Source: Sanghuangporus weigelae (taxonomy: Eukaryota > Basidiomycota > Agaricomycetes > Hymenochaetales > Hymenochaetaceae). Taken from it: a DNA stretch of 64,000 nt. The DNA lies in the NCBI GenBank assembly GCA_033182465.1, contig CP137319.1:2790001-2854000 (forward strand). The letters are read 5' to 3'. Positions 23,428-33,967 of the stretch are shown here, piece after piece. Within the stretch, counting starts at the first letter, position 1; every line of letters starts with the position of its first letter. A model generated the notes under the pieces. It was not told the DNA's origin. It was given only the letters and a program-made list of their open reading frames with translations, and searched no databases. Made by a program: the position numbers and the translations under genes.

Positions 23428-24701
23428 ATGCCAAATCCCTTCGCTCCCAATCTACCGCCAGACGCTTTGTGGTTAGAAAGAGCCACATTGATAGGGGACA
23501 TATTGGCTGATATGTTCTACGGTCCGTCGCATTCTCTTGTCCGGGTCCGTGACCTCCCATTTGATGAGGAATTCTAGGTGCCACAGTCGTCATTTTCCTC
23601 CAGACGATGTATGCTCTGCTTAATATACGCAAGTCCAGACCGGGAGAGAATCGAAATATTGTCCTCATCGCTTTCACGACAATTCTATTTGTCCTCGCAA
23701 CAGTCTTTGTCAGCATGGACACGCATTCTTTGCAACTCGGTTTCATAGATAATCGGGAGTATCCTGGTGGCCCAATTGCATACACTTTATCAAAATACTC
23801 TGATGTGATAACTGTCTTCCCGAATGCGTGTTTCATCATAACAGCATGGCTTGCTGACGGCTTTCTGGTAAGTCAAGCCTTTCCCCCAGAATACAGTACT
23901 GAGGAAATTACTCAATACTATATAGCTTTATCGATGCATATTAGTCTTCCGTTTCGAGTTGTACATCCTTGCACTCCCTGTGCTTATGTATCTTGGCTCC
24001 ATAGGTAAGGGCTATCTCTGTGCTCACAGATACGTATGGTGTAGCTGACTAAACGTATAGCGATGGGTGTTTTGCTTCTCTTCCAAACTTCTCAACCTAG
24101 CGCGAATCTTTGGACGAAAGTCAGCATTAACTTTGGAATTCCTTACTTCTCGCTTTCGATGTCGTTGAACGTCGTTGTAACGATATTGATTGCGACGCGA
24201 TTATTGCTTTATCGGCGCAAGCTTCTGCAAGAGCTGGGGCCGCAGCAAGTATCGGTCATTCCATATGTATCTATCGCCGCTATGATTGTTGAAAGTTCGA
24301 TGTTTTATGCTGTCTTTTCGCTACTATTCCTGGGTCCATACGGAGCGAAAAGCCATATCTCCAACATATTCCTGCCAATTGTTTCTCAAGTGCAGGTGAG
24401 AGACTTTACCCGTATAGTCATGTGCAGTATCGAACTGTCTAAATCTCTCCAGGTCATAGCGCCAATGCTCATTACTTTCCGCGTCGCAACTCGCCGAGCT
24501 TGGGATAGATCTACGGCCACAGCTCCCATCACTAACATTAAATTTCATACGCGAGCTGCCTCCAGCGAGGATACCGAATCTGCCGCAGAGGCGCCTGATG
24601 CAACCGAGGTTCACTTGCCATCAGATCAGACGGAAGGCAGCAACGAGAAGATCCTTACACGCGACACGGAGGAGCGTTCCATTCGAGCACTGCATGATTA
24701 G
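23428..24701 (+). CDS. Seven-helix Agaricomycete membrane protein
   Basis: A predicted seven-transmembrane protein with the helix spacing of a receptor, of an uncharacterised mushroom family. Exon 1 (23428-23520) encodes a short outer tail and half of helix 1, joining MFYG to ATVVIFLQTMYALL. Later joins are clean: ADGFL to LYRCILVFRFELY (the family's Tyr-Arg motif after helix 3), YLGSI to MGVLLLFQ, and IVSQVQ to VIAPMLITFRVATRRAW. The C-terminal tail of about 70 residues is acidic and Thr/Ser-rich and ends at 24701. The same architecture is seen in the gene at 39295-40637. A signalling role is plausible but not shown. Confidence 0.78.
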
Positions 24702-26285
24702 GCGATCCTAAGAGATAAGCATGGAATTACAGCTTGTCTAAGTATGGATTAGTTGACGAATGGGATTGTTCGAGTAGAGTACCAGTACTGGGCTGACATT
24801 GATATAAACTATGTTGTGCAGATTCTGTGGAGATCTTGTTATTCTGTTATTAGTGCTCGGAGTGCCAGTTCAGACGTAGGCATCTACACCCGTAGCTTGA
24901 CTGGGTCTATCATATCCTTCCGTCAAGAAAGGAATGCTGAGCAGAGTAAATTATGCTCTGTTGTGCTATATACTACACCACTCGACTTCTAGTAACTCGA
25001 GGCGTAAATTTTTGATTACCCGGTATGAGCCTGTGAAAAGCTTTTACATATCCTCTCATATCATGTCGGACTAACACCGGAAGAACACTTTCTTATAAAT
25101 TTCTGAATAATATTCTTCGCACCTGACCTTAAGCAAATGTGTCGGTCTGAAAGTAAGCATGCTATTCCTCAGATCGTTTGCTCGACCGTTCTAGATTGTC
25201 CTTGAGCTGAAAGAACCTATTGGTGCACCAATGATAGCACAAGTCTATAGGATGATACGTACAAGCCGCAGTGAAGTATGCTGGACATGGAAGCACTACC
25301 CGGCGTGCAGTTATAGGGAAAGCAATAAATTCGGTAATTGTAAAGCAACCGCTGAAGATTACGAAACATAGTCATGCTAGCCGAATCCATCACGGAAGTC
25401 TTCATATTGTGAACACACCGGAAGACATGCGGGAAGCTGGAATACTGTGTTTCATGCTTGGATTTGATTCGGGAATAGCTTCTGACTTGAAGATACATCG
25501 TCGGAGATAATTGCAGAAGTATGGGATTGCAGACTGCGTCAACTGGATACCAAGATGTACCAGGACCTCCGGTTAATAGAAAGGTCTGACGTTTTCGGGA
25601 TAAAATTGGGCCTAAAATTGGGATAACCGGGGGCCTGATGTACCCTGGTTCTGCACCATTACGATCGATTTGAAATACAAGAACTCTTTTTTTGTGGCTG
25701 TGATATACAAACACCATGAAATTGTGAGTGTGTACCAACAATCTGATCAAATCGACAACTTTCGGGAATAGTTACCTATGCAAGCCGCATCTCTCGTGCG
25801 CGTACAGTTTGTGGAGCTCTTGTTGAATTTCACTGATGCGGACCTAGTTGAGTATTTATTGTTAAAGGCTGCCGCATGTGCGAACAACGGACATATTGCC
25901 AACGAGACGGAATACCGAGATGAATGTTCCGGTAAATTGGTGCAGTTCTAGGATGACCGACGTCTCTACACCTCCGTTATTGTCATCTGTCGGAAAATCT
26001 ATTCTGGACCAATGCAATCCATCACGATATGTTATAGAAGATACCCTGAAAACGCTATATCAACTTCCCAGTTCGGAACAGACATTCGAATGAACGAAGA
26101 TCCTAAGTAATTGAAAATAGGAATGACATTCCTTGACCTATAGGTATGAACACGCTCTATTGACTGAAGGTGAAGATTACCACCGCTTTGATGCTAATAA
26201 ATAACGTAAACTTATAATTGACGTATCAGAATAATTGGGCATGAGTAGAGAAACGGCGGAGCAAACAAACAGACGGAGAAAGTCG
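24702..26285. other. Region without a supportable gene
   Basis: A minus-strand frame of 177 codons at 25217-25750 stays open and contains IRPPVIPILGPIL and FLLTGGPGTSWYPVD, but it matches no family I recognise. A weaker plus-strand frame overlaps it at 25271-25510. The segment just below 26286 should hold the 3' exon of the broken transporter, but nothing transporter-like could be read there. Confidence 0.35.
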
Positions 26286-26926
26286 TCATTTAATTCTTAA
26301 TTGGCACTCACTTGCAAAAACCACCGCACGAACATAAAGAATGCCAGGGCATTGGCATTGTATTTTACAGGCAAAGGAGCGAGGACAGGGAAGAATCCTG
26401 TTGTCAGTAGTATTCCGAGGCCCAAGCCAACAATGACCTGATAGCCAATAAAATGCCCAACATTGCTGTCGGTGACTAGAGTTGACATCAATGCTCCGCC
26501 CACGATGAGGCAGACCCAAGCCAGCCAGAGCTGTGGTTGATATCTGCCGAACTTTGCGACATTCACTCCTGCGATAATCCCGAATGGCATAATCGTGAAT
26601 GCAAGTCCGAAAACATCAACTCCCGATCTAGTCGGAGAAGCATCTTTGCAAGCTTGGAAGAACATTGGCAGATAAACTAATCGTGCATAAATGAAGCAAT
26701 GGACGTGCTGTACAGAAATAACAAGGACTCACATATCGTCCCGAGAAGATAGAAATTGCCGAAGAACGCCTGGACATATCCAGCGATTGCCGTCCTATGG
26801 GCAAGAATCCTGAGAGGAACCTTCACGAGTATTTCAATATCAAGTATATCAGTACCAAACACAAGACATACTAGAGGAGTCTCTGGAACTTTTGATTCGT
26901 AAATGACAAATGCAACTAGGCCGGCC
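26286..26926 (-). pseudogene. MFS transporter, C-terminal fragment
   Basis: A fragment of a fungal drug/H+ antiporter-type MFS protein (TRI12/aflatoxin-pump-like). Starting exactly at the edge of the inverted-repeat arm, it reads AGLVAFVIYESKVPETP, then, after an intron, VPLRILAHRTAIAGYVQAFF, then MFFQACKDASPTRSGVDVFG, SFTIMPFGIIAG-like helices and NANALAFFMFVRWFLQ, where the frame ends. The usual last helices are absent. The missing upstream helices 5-6 lie on the opposite strand at 28712-28998 inside the palindrome loop, and the two pieces abut at the same residue (LILGLA / AGLVAF). The gene is broken and cannot make a working carrier. Confidence 0.85.
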
Positions 26927-28434
26927 TGTTAGGGAGTAGGCCTGGGGTTACACCGGTTTGATCCTTTTGCCTAAGCAGCAGTGTGTTGTGCAGAGGTGAT
27001 CTTATCTACCCACGTCTGGCTGTACCACGCGGTCCCTTACTAGCCTTCCTAGTCGCGGTCCGAGTTATGGATGCTTTCAGATACGAGGTAATAGTAAAGC
27101 AGATTGGGATTTCCAAGAGGTGTGATAGTACAAAGCACACAGTAATAGTCTGGTTAGGACTTTACACCAGTGTGTTAAGAGGATCGAAAGATGGGGAAAT
27201 GAGGGCCTAATCATACAGCTATTTATGCTCCCAGATATTCCATTTTCCGTCCTATTTCTTACTCATCCTGTCTTCACTTTACTCTACCTTTCTCCACCAT
27301 TACATCTGTCCCTTTGTCATCCTGCTGCGCTTCACTCCACTTTGCTCCAATCTTTGTAAGGTTGTCTCCACTATGACAGAATTCTGTGGAGTTGCTGACT
27401 GAGACAAATAGAGGTGGTGCTTCGATATGGAATGCTCCACTGTCAGTACTCCATAATGATGTCATTGCCATTATTAAGTGGCATCCTTACTCTTGGAGCG
27501 ATATAGGCTGCTCGGTAGGTGAGTCTTCGGAATTCATCTTGAGGTCCAGTGAGTGTAAGCATAACTTGCACGTCGGTGTTAAGGTGTCGGGTTGGTGTCA
27601 AGTATGGTCTAAGGCATATTATGAACTGCATAAGCTCTGCTGGCGGGTTCTGCTGGGTTCTGGTGACTAGCCATGCTTTGCCTTTGTATCGTATATCTCG
27701 AATGTAATGCCATATCCTTTGTTGTATAAGGAGTTGTAATTGCTTGGTCTCCAGGTTTGCATCTCTTGGTAAATAAAGGTTTGCCTGTATCGTAGATGCT
27801 GGACATGGTATGTGCAACTCCAGTCTATACCATCCAATCATTCTCTAAGTTATCGGGTTCGCAGTTCAAGGGGTTCGAGTTGTGATCGTGAGTTCCTCTC
27901 GTTTCTTGGGTACTATTGGGTTTGGTAGATTGGAATGCATTGTATCTTGAAGGTGTCGCTCGGTTTCGATGTGACAGTCATGTGTACCAACTGTTGCCGT
28001 GCATACTATGTAGTATACCTCATAAAAGACCATGTAAACTCGTGCACAGACTTGACAGTGCTGAAATGCCAGTGGGGTCTCCAAAAACCTTATTAGCCTT
28101 TAGCCTTTTAGCATTTAGGCTTTAGTAGTTGTGTTTCTGGACTTCTAAGAAGTTTGATCGCTTCTTTTGATTGAGGTCGCTCTGGTTACTTGGTCGGCAG
28201 TGTTAGAGTGGTAGTCCGTGGTAATAGGCGGTCGGCGGTGTTAGCTGTTAGCAGGATTACGTATCTGCTTCGGTGCTTCTCGCGCTCGGGTGGTAATGGG
28301 TTACTGTTGCCTAGGCCACTTGATCGCTTGGGCCTGTGATAGCTAGCTTGGTTACTGGTCGTGTTTGGAAAGCTGATTGTGTAGATCTGTTGATCACGTC
28401 GATCCTGATGCGAGATTTTGAGTGGATCCTTTCA
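26927..28434 (+). repeat. Left arm of large inverted repeat
   Basis: About 1.5 kb that recurs as reverse complement at 29000-30512, with high but imperfect identity. It begins TGTTAGGGAGTAGG at its outer end and finishes GATCCTTTCA at its inner end. The sum of paired coordinates is constant (57439) over most of the arm. An outer TG..and mirrored ..CA suggests an LTR-like terminus; a TATA-like GCATAAATAG occurs in the mirrored copy near 30211. It directly interrupts the transporter fragment at its left. Confidence 0.9.
27443..27841 (-). CDS. Unknown ORF inside left arm (133 codons)
   Basis: This frame is present identically in the other arm (29598-29996, plus strand). The protein has a KQLQLLIQQRIWHYIRDI segment and ends NNGNDIIMEY. 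I recognise no transposase, integrase, reverse transcriptase or capsid motif. Its intact state in both copies could reflect recent duplication or gene conversion rather than selection. It is probably the coding remnant of a non-autonomous element. Confidence 0.3.
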   Translation of the reverse strand: MIGWYRLELHIPCPASTIQANLYLPRDANLETKQLQLLIQQRIWHYIRDIRYKGKAWLVTRTQQNPPAELMQFIICLRPYLTPTRHLNTDVQVMLTLTGPQDEFRRLTYRAAYIAPRVRMPLNNGNDIIMEY

Positions 28435-28711
28435 GGAAAGGACATTTTGAATGAGAGAGGGACTGTGGATGGCGCTGCAGGGTCAAATCTCTTTGTCAGG
28501 AGTATGGATCCGAGATCCGGAGACTTGTGATTGATGTGTGTAGGATCGTCGCGTGATTCTTCCACCGTGTCTGATATGATGGCCGATCACGGAACAGTGC
28601 ATGTGCCATTTAGACTATGGTGTTCTTGTTAAGTCCACTCGTTCTAGCAAAACCAGTCGAAACCAGGTGAAACTAGTTGGAACACCGCAGAACTGGTCGT
28701 AATGACTTTGT

Positions 28712-28998
28712 ACACTCCCAAGCTTTAGTCTTACTCTTTACTGCATGCATTGCAGCCATCTATCTTAATCTCAAAGTTCTGCATGGAACTTTCAAAGAGA
28801 AAATACTGAGCTTGGACTGGACGTACGTATTTAACCCATTCTCAAATGCACTCACCATTTCAAGCTGATTTTTCTGCTAGGGGAAACACTTTGATCGCCG
28901 CCTCGACTACATTGGTAGTACTGGCATTGATGTGGGGAGGAATTGAGTTCCCTTGGTTGTCCGCTAAAGTTCTCATCCCGCTTATCCTTGGTCTGGCT
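28712..28998 (+). pseudogene. MFS transporter, middle fragment in palindrome loop
   Basis: The loop between the arms encodes the middle of an MFS transporter on the plus strand. One exon reads AAIYLNLKVLHGTFKEKIL and SLDW; an intron (GTACGT..GCTAG) joins it to GNTLIAASTTLVVLALMWGG and FPWLSAKVLIPLILGLA, where the arm begins. This is the helix 6-7 region of the same gene whose continuation lies on the minus strand at 26926. No upstream helices could be read in 28435-28711. Confidence 0.8.
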
Positions 28999-28999
28999 A

Positions 29000-30512
29000 T
29001 GAAAGGATCTGCTCAAAAACTCGCATCAGTATCAACGCGATCAGCAGATCTACACAATCGGCTTTCCAAACGCGACCAATAACCAAGCCAGCTATCACAG
29101 GCCCAAGCGATTGAGTGGCAGCGGCCTAGGCAACAGTAACCCATTACCACCTGAACACTAGAAGCACCGAAGCAGATATATAATCCCGCTAACAGCTAAC
29201 ACCGCCAACCGCCTATTACCGCAGACTACCACTCTAACGCTGCCAACTGAACAACTGGAGCCACCTCAATCAAAGAAGTGATCAAACTTCTTAGAAGTCC
29301 AGAAGCACAACTACTAAAGCCTAAATGCTAAAAGGCTAAAGGCTAATAAGGTTTTTGGAGACCTCACTGGCATTTCAGCACTGTCAAGTCTGTGCACGAG
29401 TTTACATGGTCTTTTATGAGGTATACTACATAGTATGCACGGCAACAGTTGGTACACATGACTGTCACATCGAAACCGAGCGACACCTTCAAGATACAAT
29501 GCATTCCAATCTACCAAACCCAATAGTACCCAAGAAACGAGAGGAACTCACGATCACAACTCGAACCCCTTGAACTGCGAACCCGATAACTTAGAGAATG
29601 ATTGGATGGTATAGACTGGAGTTGCACATACCATGTCCAGCATCTACGATACAGGCAAACCTTTATTTACCAAGAGATGCAAACCTGGAGACCAAGCAAT
29701 TACAACTCCTTATACAACAAAGGATATGGCATTACATTCGAGATATACGATACAAAGGCAAAGCATGGCTAGTCACCAGAACCCAGCAGAACCCGCCAGC
29801 AGAGCTTATGCAGTTCATAATATGCCTTAGACCATACTTGACACCAACCCGACACCTTAACACCGACGTGCAAGTTATGCTTACACTCACTGGACCTCAA
29901 GATGAATTCCGAAGACTCACCTACCGAGCAGCCTATATCGCTCCAAGAGTAAGGATGCCACTTAATAATGGCAATGACATCATTATGGAGTACTGACAGT
30001 GGAGCATTCCATATCGAAGCACCACCTCTATTTGTCTCAGTCAGCAACTCCACAGAATTCTGTCATAGTGGAGACAACCTTACAAAGATTGGAGCAAAGT
30101 GGAGTGAAGCGCAGCAGGATGACAAAGGGACAGATGTAATGGTGGAGAAAGGTAGAGTAAAGTGAAGACAGGATGAGTAAGAAATAGGACGGAAAATGGA
30201 ATATCTGGGAGCATAAATAGCTGTATGATTAGGCCCTCATTTCCCCATCTTTCGATCCTCTTAACACACTGGTGTAAAGTCCTAACCAGACTATTACTGT
30301 GTGCTTTGTACTATCACACCTCTTGGAAATCCCAATCTGCTTTACTATTACCTCGTATCTGAAAGCATCCATAACTCGGACCGCGACTAGGAAGGCTAGT
30401 AAGGGACCGCGTGGTACAGCCAGACGTGGGTAGATAAGATCACCTCTGCACAACACACTGCTGCTTAGGCAAAAGGATCAAACCGGTGTAACCCCAGGCC
30501 TACTCTCTAACA
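29000..30512 (-). repeat. Right arm of large inverted repeat
   Basis: This is the reverse complement of 26927-28434, differing by scattered substitutions and small indels (the inner end is offset by about five bases). Its outer end reads CTCTCTAACA, then CCGGTAG flanking sequence. No matching target-site duplication is visible at the two outer ends, which is expected if the loop was inverted by recombination between two separately inserted copies. Confidence 0.9.
29598..29996 (+). CDS. Unknown ORF inside right arm (133 codons)
   Basis: This is the mirror copy of the frame at 27443-27841 with the same protein. No domain was recognised. See the left-arm entry for what is visible in it. Confidence 0.3.
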   Translation: MIGWYRLELHIPCPASTIQANLYLPRDANLETKQLQLLIQQRIWHYIRDIRYKGKAWLVTRTQQNPPAELMQFIICLRPYLTPTRHLNTDVQVMLTLTGPQDEFRRLTYRAAYIAPRVRMPLNNGNDIIMEY

Positions 30513-30885
30513 CCGGTAGATGATAGAACACCAATGGAAAAACCCACAGGACTTCCAGAGGAAGACGTCATACCGAGCAGGCACAGAAGCTTGGAATCCA
30601 TGGAGATCGACAATCGCTAGATACGCAAAGGTAATCTTATCAGGAAAGAGATAAGAAGCGATTGCAAGTAGTAGATGAGAGTAAAGACATTCCAGCCTGC
30701 ACAGACAGAGTAGCAGGATGAGTCAATAGGAGTTAAAGCATCAGTCAGATAGTCCGAGTCAGAAGAAGCATGTAAGTCCTAACTCCGAGAAAGAAAAGCT
30801 GTGGAACGAACTAGAAAGAACTGGTAGAACTCAGTATCAAAGACTTACCAGCAAAATCGCTGAAGATAGAAAGTATGCACCAGAA
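30513..30885. other. Possible element-internal remnant
   Basis: Immediately after the right arm, a short frame starts with Met at 30532 (MEKPTGLPEEDVIPSR) and stops after about 28 codons. It looks like the beginning of a retroelement gag gene, but nothing longer survives. The rest has no readable content. Confidence 0.25.
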
Positions 30886-31328
30886 TGTGCTAGTAACAGT
30901 TAAACTATAGGAGTAGAGCTCAGGCATTGTAGCACACAGCATTGTGGAGCTGTGAAACTGCTAGAACAAACCAGAACATGAAGTACAGTCGGAATTGACA
31001 AGGAGCTCTAGGAATTGACTTGGAACGCAAGGAATTGACAAGGAAAGGATTGAGGACAGCACAAAGACAGAGGTAGATAGTTATAGTAGTAGCCATAGCA
31101 TAGCCACACCTGTAGAGTATAAAAGGAGGCCAAACGAGCCATCCAAGTGTCAGTTTAATTCATCTTCCAAACGCCCCACAAAGCGAGTTGGAATCTTCTC
31201 TCATACAAACACTAGCTTGATAGCTACCTTTGCCTGATTCATTGATATCGCTTATCATCTCAAGCAGTGTGAGACACTTGCTTCAGTAGTAAGTCACATA
31301 TATTACTCATCTTACTCTGATTCTAACA
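30886..31328 (+). mobile_element. LTR-like sequence, probable solo LTR
   Basis: A block bounded by TGTGCTAGTAACAG and GATTCTAACA (TG..CA ends) with a canonical TATA box TATAAAAGG at 31118 and a downstream CT-rich leader, the organisation of a gypsy-type LTR promoter. No second copy, primer-binding site or target duplication was identified in the window, so the call rests on these features only. Confidence 0.4.
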
Positions 31329-31436
31329 CATTTCAGATTTCATTTGTCATCTAGTTATGGATTTAGTCCAGGTCTAAATAATAGTTTGCCCACTGTGACC
31401 GTGTTTTCAACGTTTTCACAGGACCTACCTGCTGAG

Positions 31437-31526
31437 TTTACTTGTGGAAACTAGTTTACTTGTGGAAACTAGTTTACTTGTGGAAACTAGTTTACTTGTG
31501 GAAACTAGTTTACTTGTGGAAACTAG
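31437..31526. repeat. 18-base tandem repeat, five copies
   Basis: Five exact copies of TTTACTTGTGGAAACTAG are followed by TTTCC. Each junction creates the GGAAACTAGTTTAC near-palindrome, and the last one creates a perfect palindrome GGAAACTAGTTTCC. It lies just upstream of the broken esterase gene. Confidence 0.95.
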
Positions 31527-31755
31527 TTTCCACGAGCCCGTTTGAGTTTCCTCTTCTACCCTAATGTGAACAATATAAACATAATGAAAAGATTTCAAGG
31601 TGTTGAGGATGATGATGTAAGCGCAGAGATGGACGCCAGCATCTTCTTTTCACGCGACCAGTCCCCGTCCAGCCCCTTTCTCCTCAGCGACCTCCCCACC
31701 ATCGCCCTACTCATCTCAGTCCTCGTCCTCGTCGTCCCCCGTAGCCAAGCGCACA

Positions 31756-33059
31756 ATGTTCGAGTTTTCGACTCCAGCCGTTCCGAGCTCTTTACCTCCT
31801 CGTCAGGCTTCCGTACTGGATCATCACTGCAAGTCCACCCTTCGGCCTCGCAAAACCTGGTCGTTTGGCCGCTCCATCCTCGTCCCAGGAATTCGAGCGT
31901 GAGTTGCTTTTACAGCCTGTGCTATGCGTGTGTTCTCTTACCAGGCTTGTAGATTTGTGTCCACCTGGCATGCTACCTCGTTCCCACCCGCGCCTGGGGC
32001 CAATCCAGAAACTATTGCAAATTCGCCCGATGCAGCCTCTCTTGGATTTGTCTGGGTGTCGTCCCTTCCCGCCGATCTCATTTCAAATGAGATCGGGGAG
32101 ATGATGAAGACCCAAGGAGTAGAGGCTCAGAAGACGTTCGCTTACTGATACCAACGTGAAGGCGTCAAATCTTCCAAAGTCAGAAGGGCTGATCCCAATG
32201 AGAAGATCATCCTGCATTTCCATGGTGTGTTGGTCTGAACTTCGTTTTGCTCAATATTGTCTAATTACATGCATGCTCGCAATTGTGGTTGAATGATAGG
32301 CGGTGGTTATGCACATCCGAAAGGCGGTGCGATAGGACCCGTGTCAAGTGGGCTGCTTCAGCACTGTCATGGCATATCCCGTGTCTTCGCTGGAGGTTAT
32401 CGTGTTTCCTCATCTGCGCCCTTCCCTTCCCAAAACCCAGGCCGGCTGCTCTGCTTGACGGACTCGCATGTTACTATTACCTCATTCACGACATGGGCTT
32501 CTCGGCTTCTAACGTGATCGTCAGTGGTGACTCCGCAGGTGGTCACCTTGCCCTTGCAGTCGCGCGTTATATCGGACGCGGAGAGCATGACGGAAAGGGC
32601 TTGCCTACACCTGGTGCTTTGCTCCTGTTGTCTCCGACGGTGGAATGGGGCGTCACTCACACAGGCAAGGATTCGTCGATGGTCCGCAATCGACGCACGG
32701 ACTACTGCGGTCAAATTTTCCAGGGTTACACTCAATGCTCGTTTCTCGGCTCTTTCCCAACATCCTACGCATTTAGTTCCCCGTGGATCTCTCCTGCTTC
32801 ACGCCAATTGCCCAAAGGCGTCCTTGAGAACTTGTTTACAGGACTTCCTTGGAAGGTTTATCTTCTTGCTGATGAGGCCGAAATTTGTCTGGACTCGTAC
32901 CGTACATTGAGGGAGAGGTTGGTAAGGGACCTTGGAGAGGAGAGTGTGAAGTACAACGAAGTCCCCGACGCAACACACGATTTCATTACGATGCCATGGC
33001 ATGAACCGGAGAGGACCGAAGCATTGCAGGACATTGGCGCATGGATTGATTCGTTGTGA
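31756..33059 (+). pseudogene. HSL-type alpha/beta-hydrolase (esterase), broken
   Basis: A hormone-sensitive-lipase family esterase (alpha/beta hydrolase fold 3). Recognisable parts: exon 1 ending SFGRSILVPGIRA; an exon with LGFVWVSSLPADLISNEIG; the oxyanion motif split by an intron near 32226-32299 (HFHG joined to GGY); the nucleophile elbow VSGDSAGGHLALA near 32520-32560; and DATHDFITMP with the catalytic His near the C-terminus. Breaks: a TGA in frame at 32146 inside exon 2, a frame change near 32425-32445 between SSSAPFPSQNP and PAALLDGLA, and a first exon whose membrane segment is deleted (24 bases) and frame-shifted relative to the second copy at 46 kb. The stop also falls at the same codon position in the second copy. 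Confidence 0.75.
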
Positions 33060-33967
33060 CAAGCAAAAGTGACTAATAATAAACTTTATTTCGTCTTGCT
33101 TGGCTGTCTCACTACACTCTCGACTGCTTTCTTCGATAGTGCAATTTATAAGGGACGAGACGTACATGTTCATTCTCAATGATTCGTACTCCTAATTTCC
33201 ACTTCAATATTTCGTGGTAACTCGAAATCAGATATCTCCGATGAGCGTACACCGATCATACTGTTGCCTCGTCTGAGATGAGAAGATGCCGGAGAGTATG
33301 CGGCGAAAAAGAGTTATGGAAAGAGTAAATCTAGACGTCGATTCAGCCCGGGAGAGAACAGGAATTCCTCTGTGTACGTAATGTATGTGCGCAAATGCAA
33401 GTCCAGTCAGGATTCATCCAGAGGAAAAATTGCTGCAATATCTTGCTCTTCTATGCGTCCTTCCGTCTCGGTACATGTAAGATTTCAGAGTGCGTAACGC
33501 GCAACCCATGAGCATCATGTGCCTGCGGACTGAACATCGTATACTGATGCTATTCTGCACGCCGATGCCTAACATTAGGATATTCTTGCGAAGCTAGACT
33601 TACGGCTTCCACAAATTCAAAATTAGGGATGGTGAGAGAATCCCGAGCATACAAACTGATTGTTGGCTGCTTGTGACAAGATCTTTTGTCGATAGAAAGA
33701 AAATCGAGAGATTGTGCAACAATCCCAAGGAAACTAGTCAAGCTTTGCTTGCCGTGAATAACCATAGCTTGACAAGGCTATCTGTGAGATTACCCAAACA
33801 AGAGCCAATATCTTTCGTCAAAACCTGTGCAAAATCCACTCTCTCTTTACTGTAGAATGACGTAAGAACGCTATATCAACGGGAGGAAATTTCCAGAACA
33901 TGAATAAATTCATCATTGTTGAGTAGAGTGATATATCGCCTCAGACTCGAAGCTTCGCATAGATACA
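33060..33967. other. Intergenic
   Basis: This lies between the esterase remnant and the 3' end of the prenyltransferase. It holds only short frames on both strands and no recognisable motif. Confidence 0.5.

Noticed and set aside
25217-25750. Minus-strand open frame of 177 codons
   Set aside because: No recognisable family or splice continuity, and the opposite strand is also partly open; reported only in the gap description.
27850-27885. GGGGTTCGAGTTGTGATCG in the inverted-repeat arm, T-loop or primer-binding-site-like
   Set aside because: No cloverleaf can be drawn, and it is not next to an LTR end where a primer-binding site would be.
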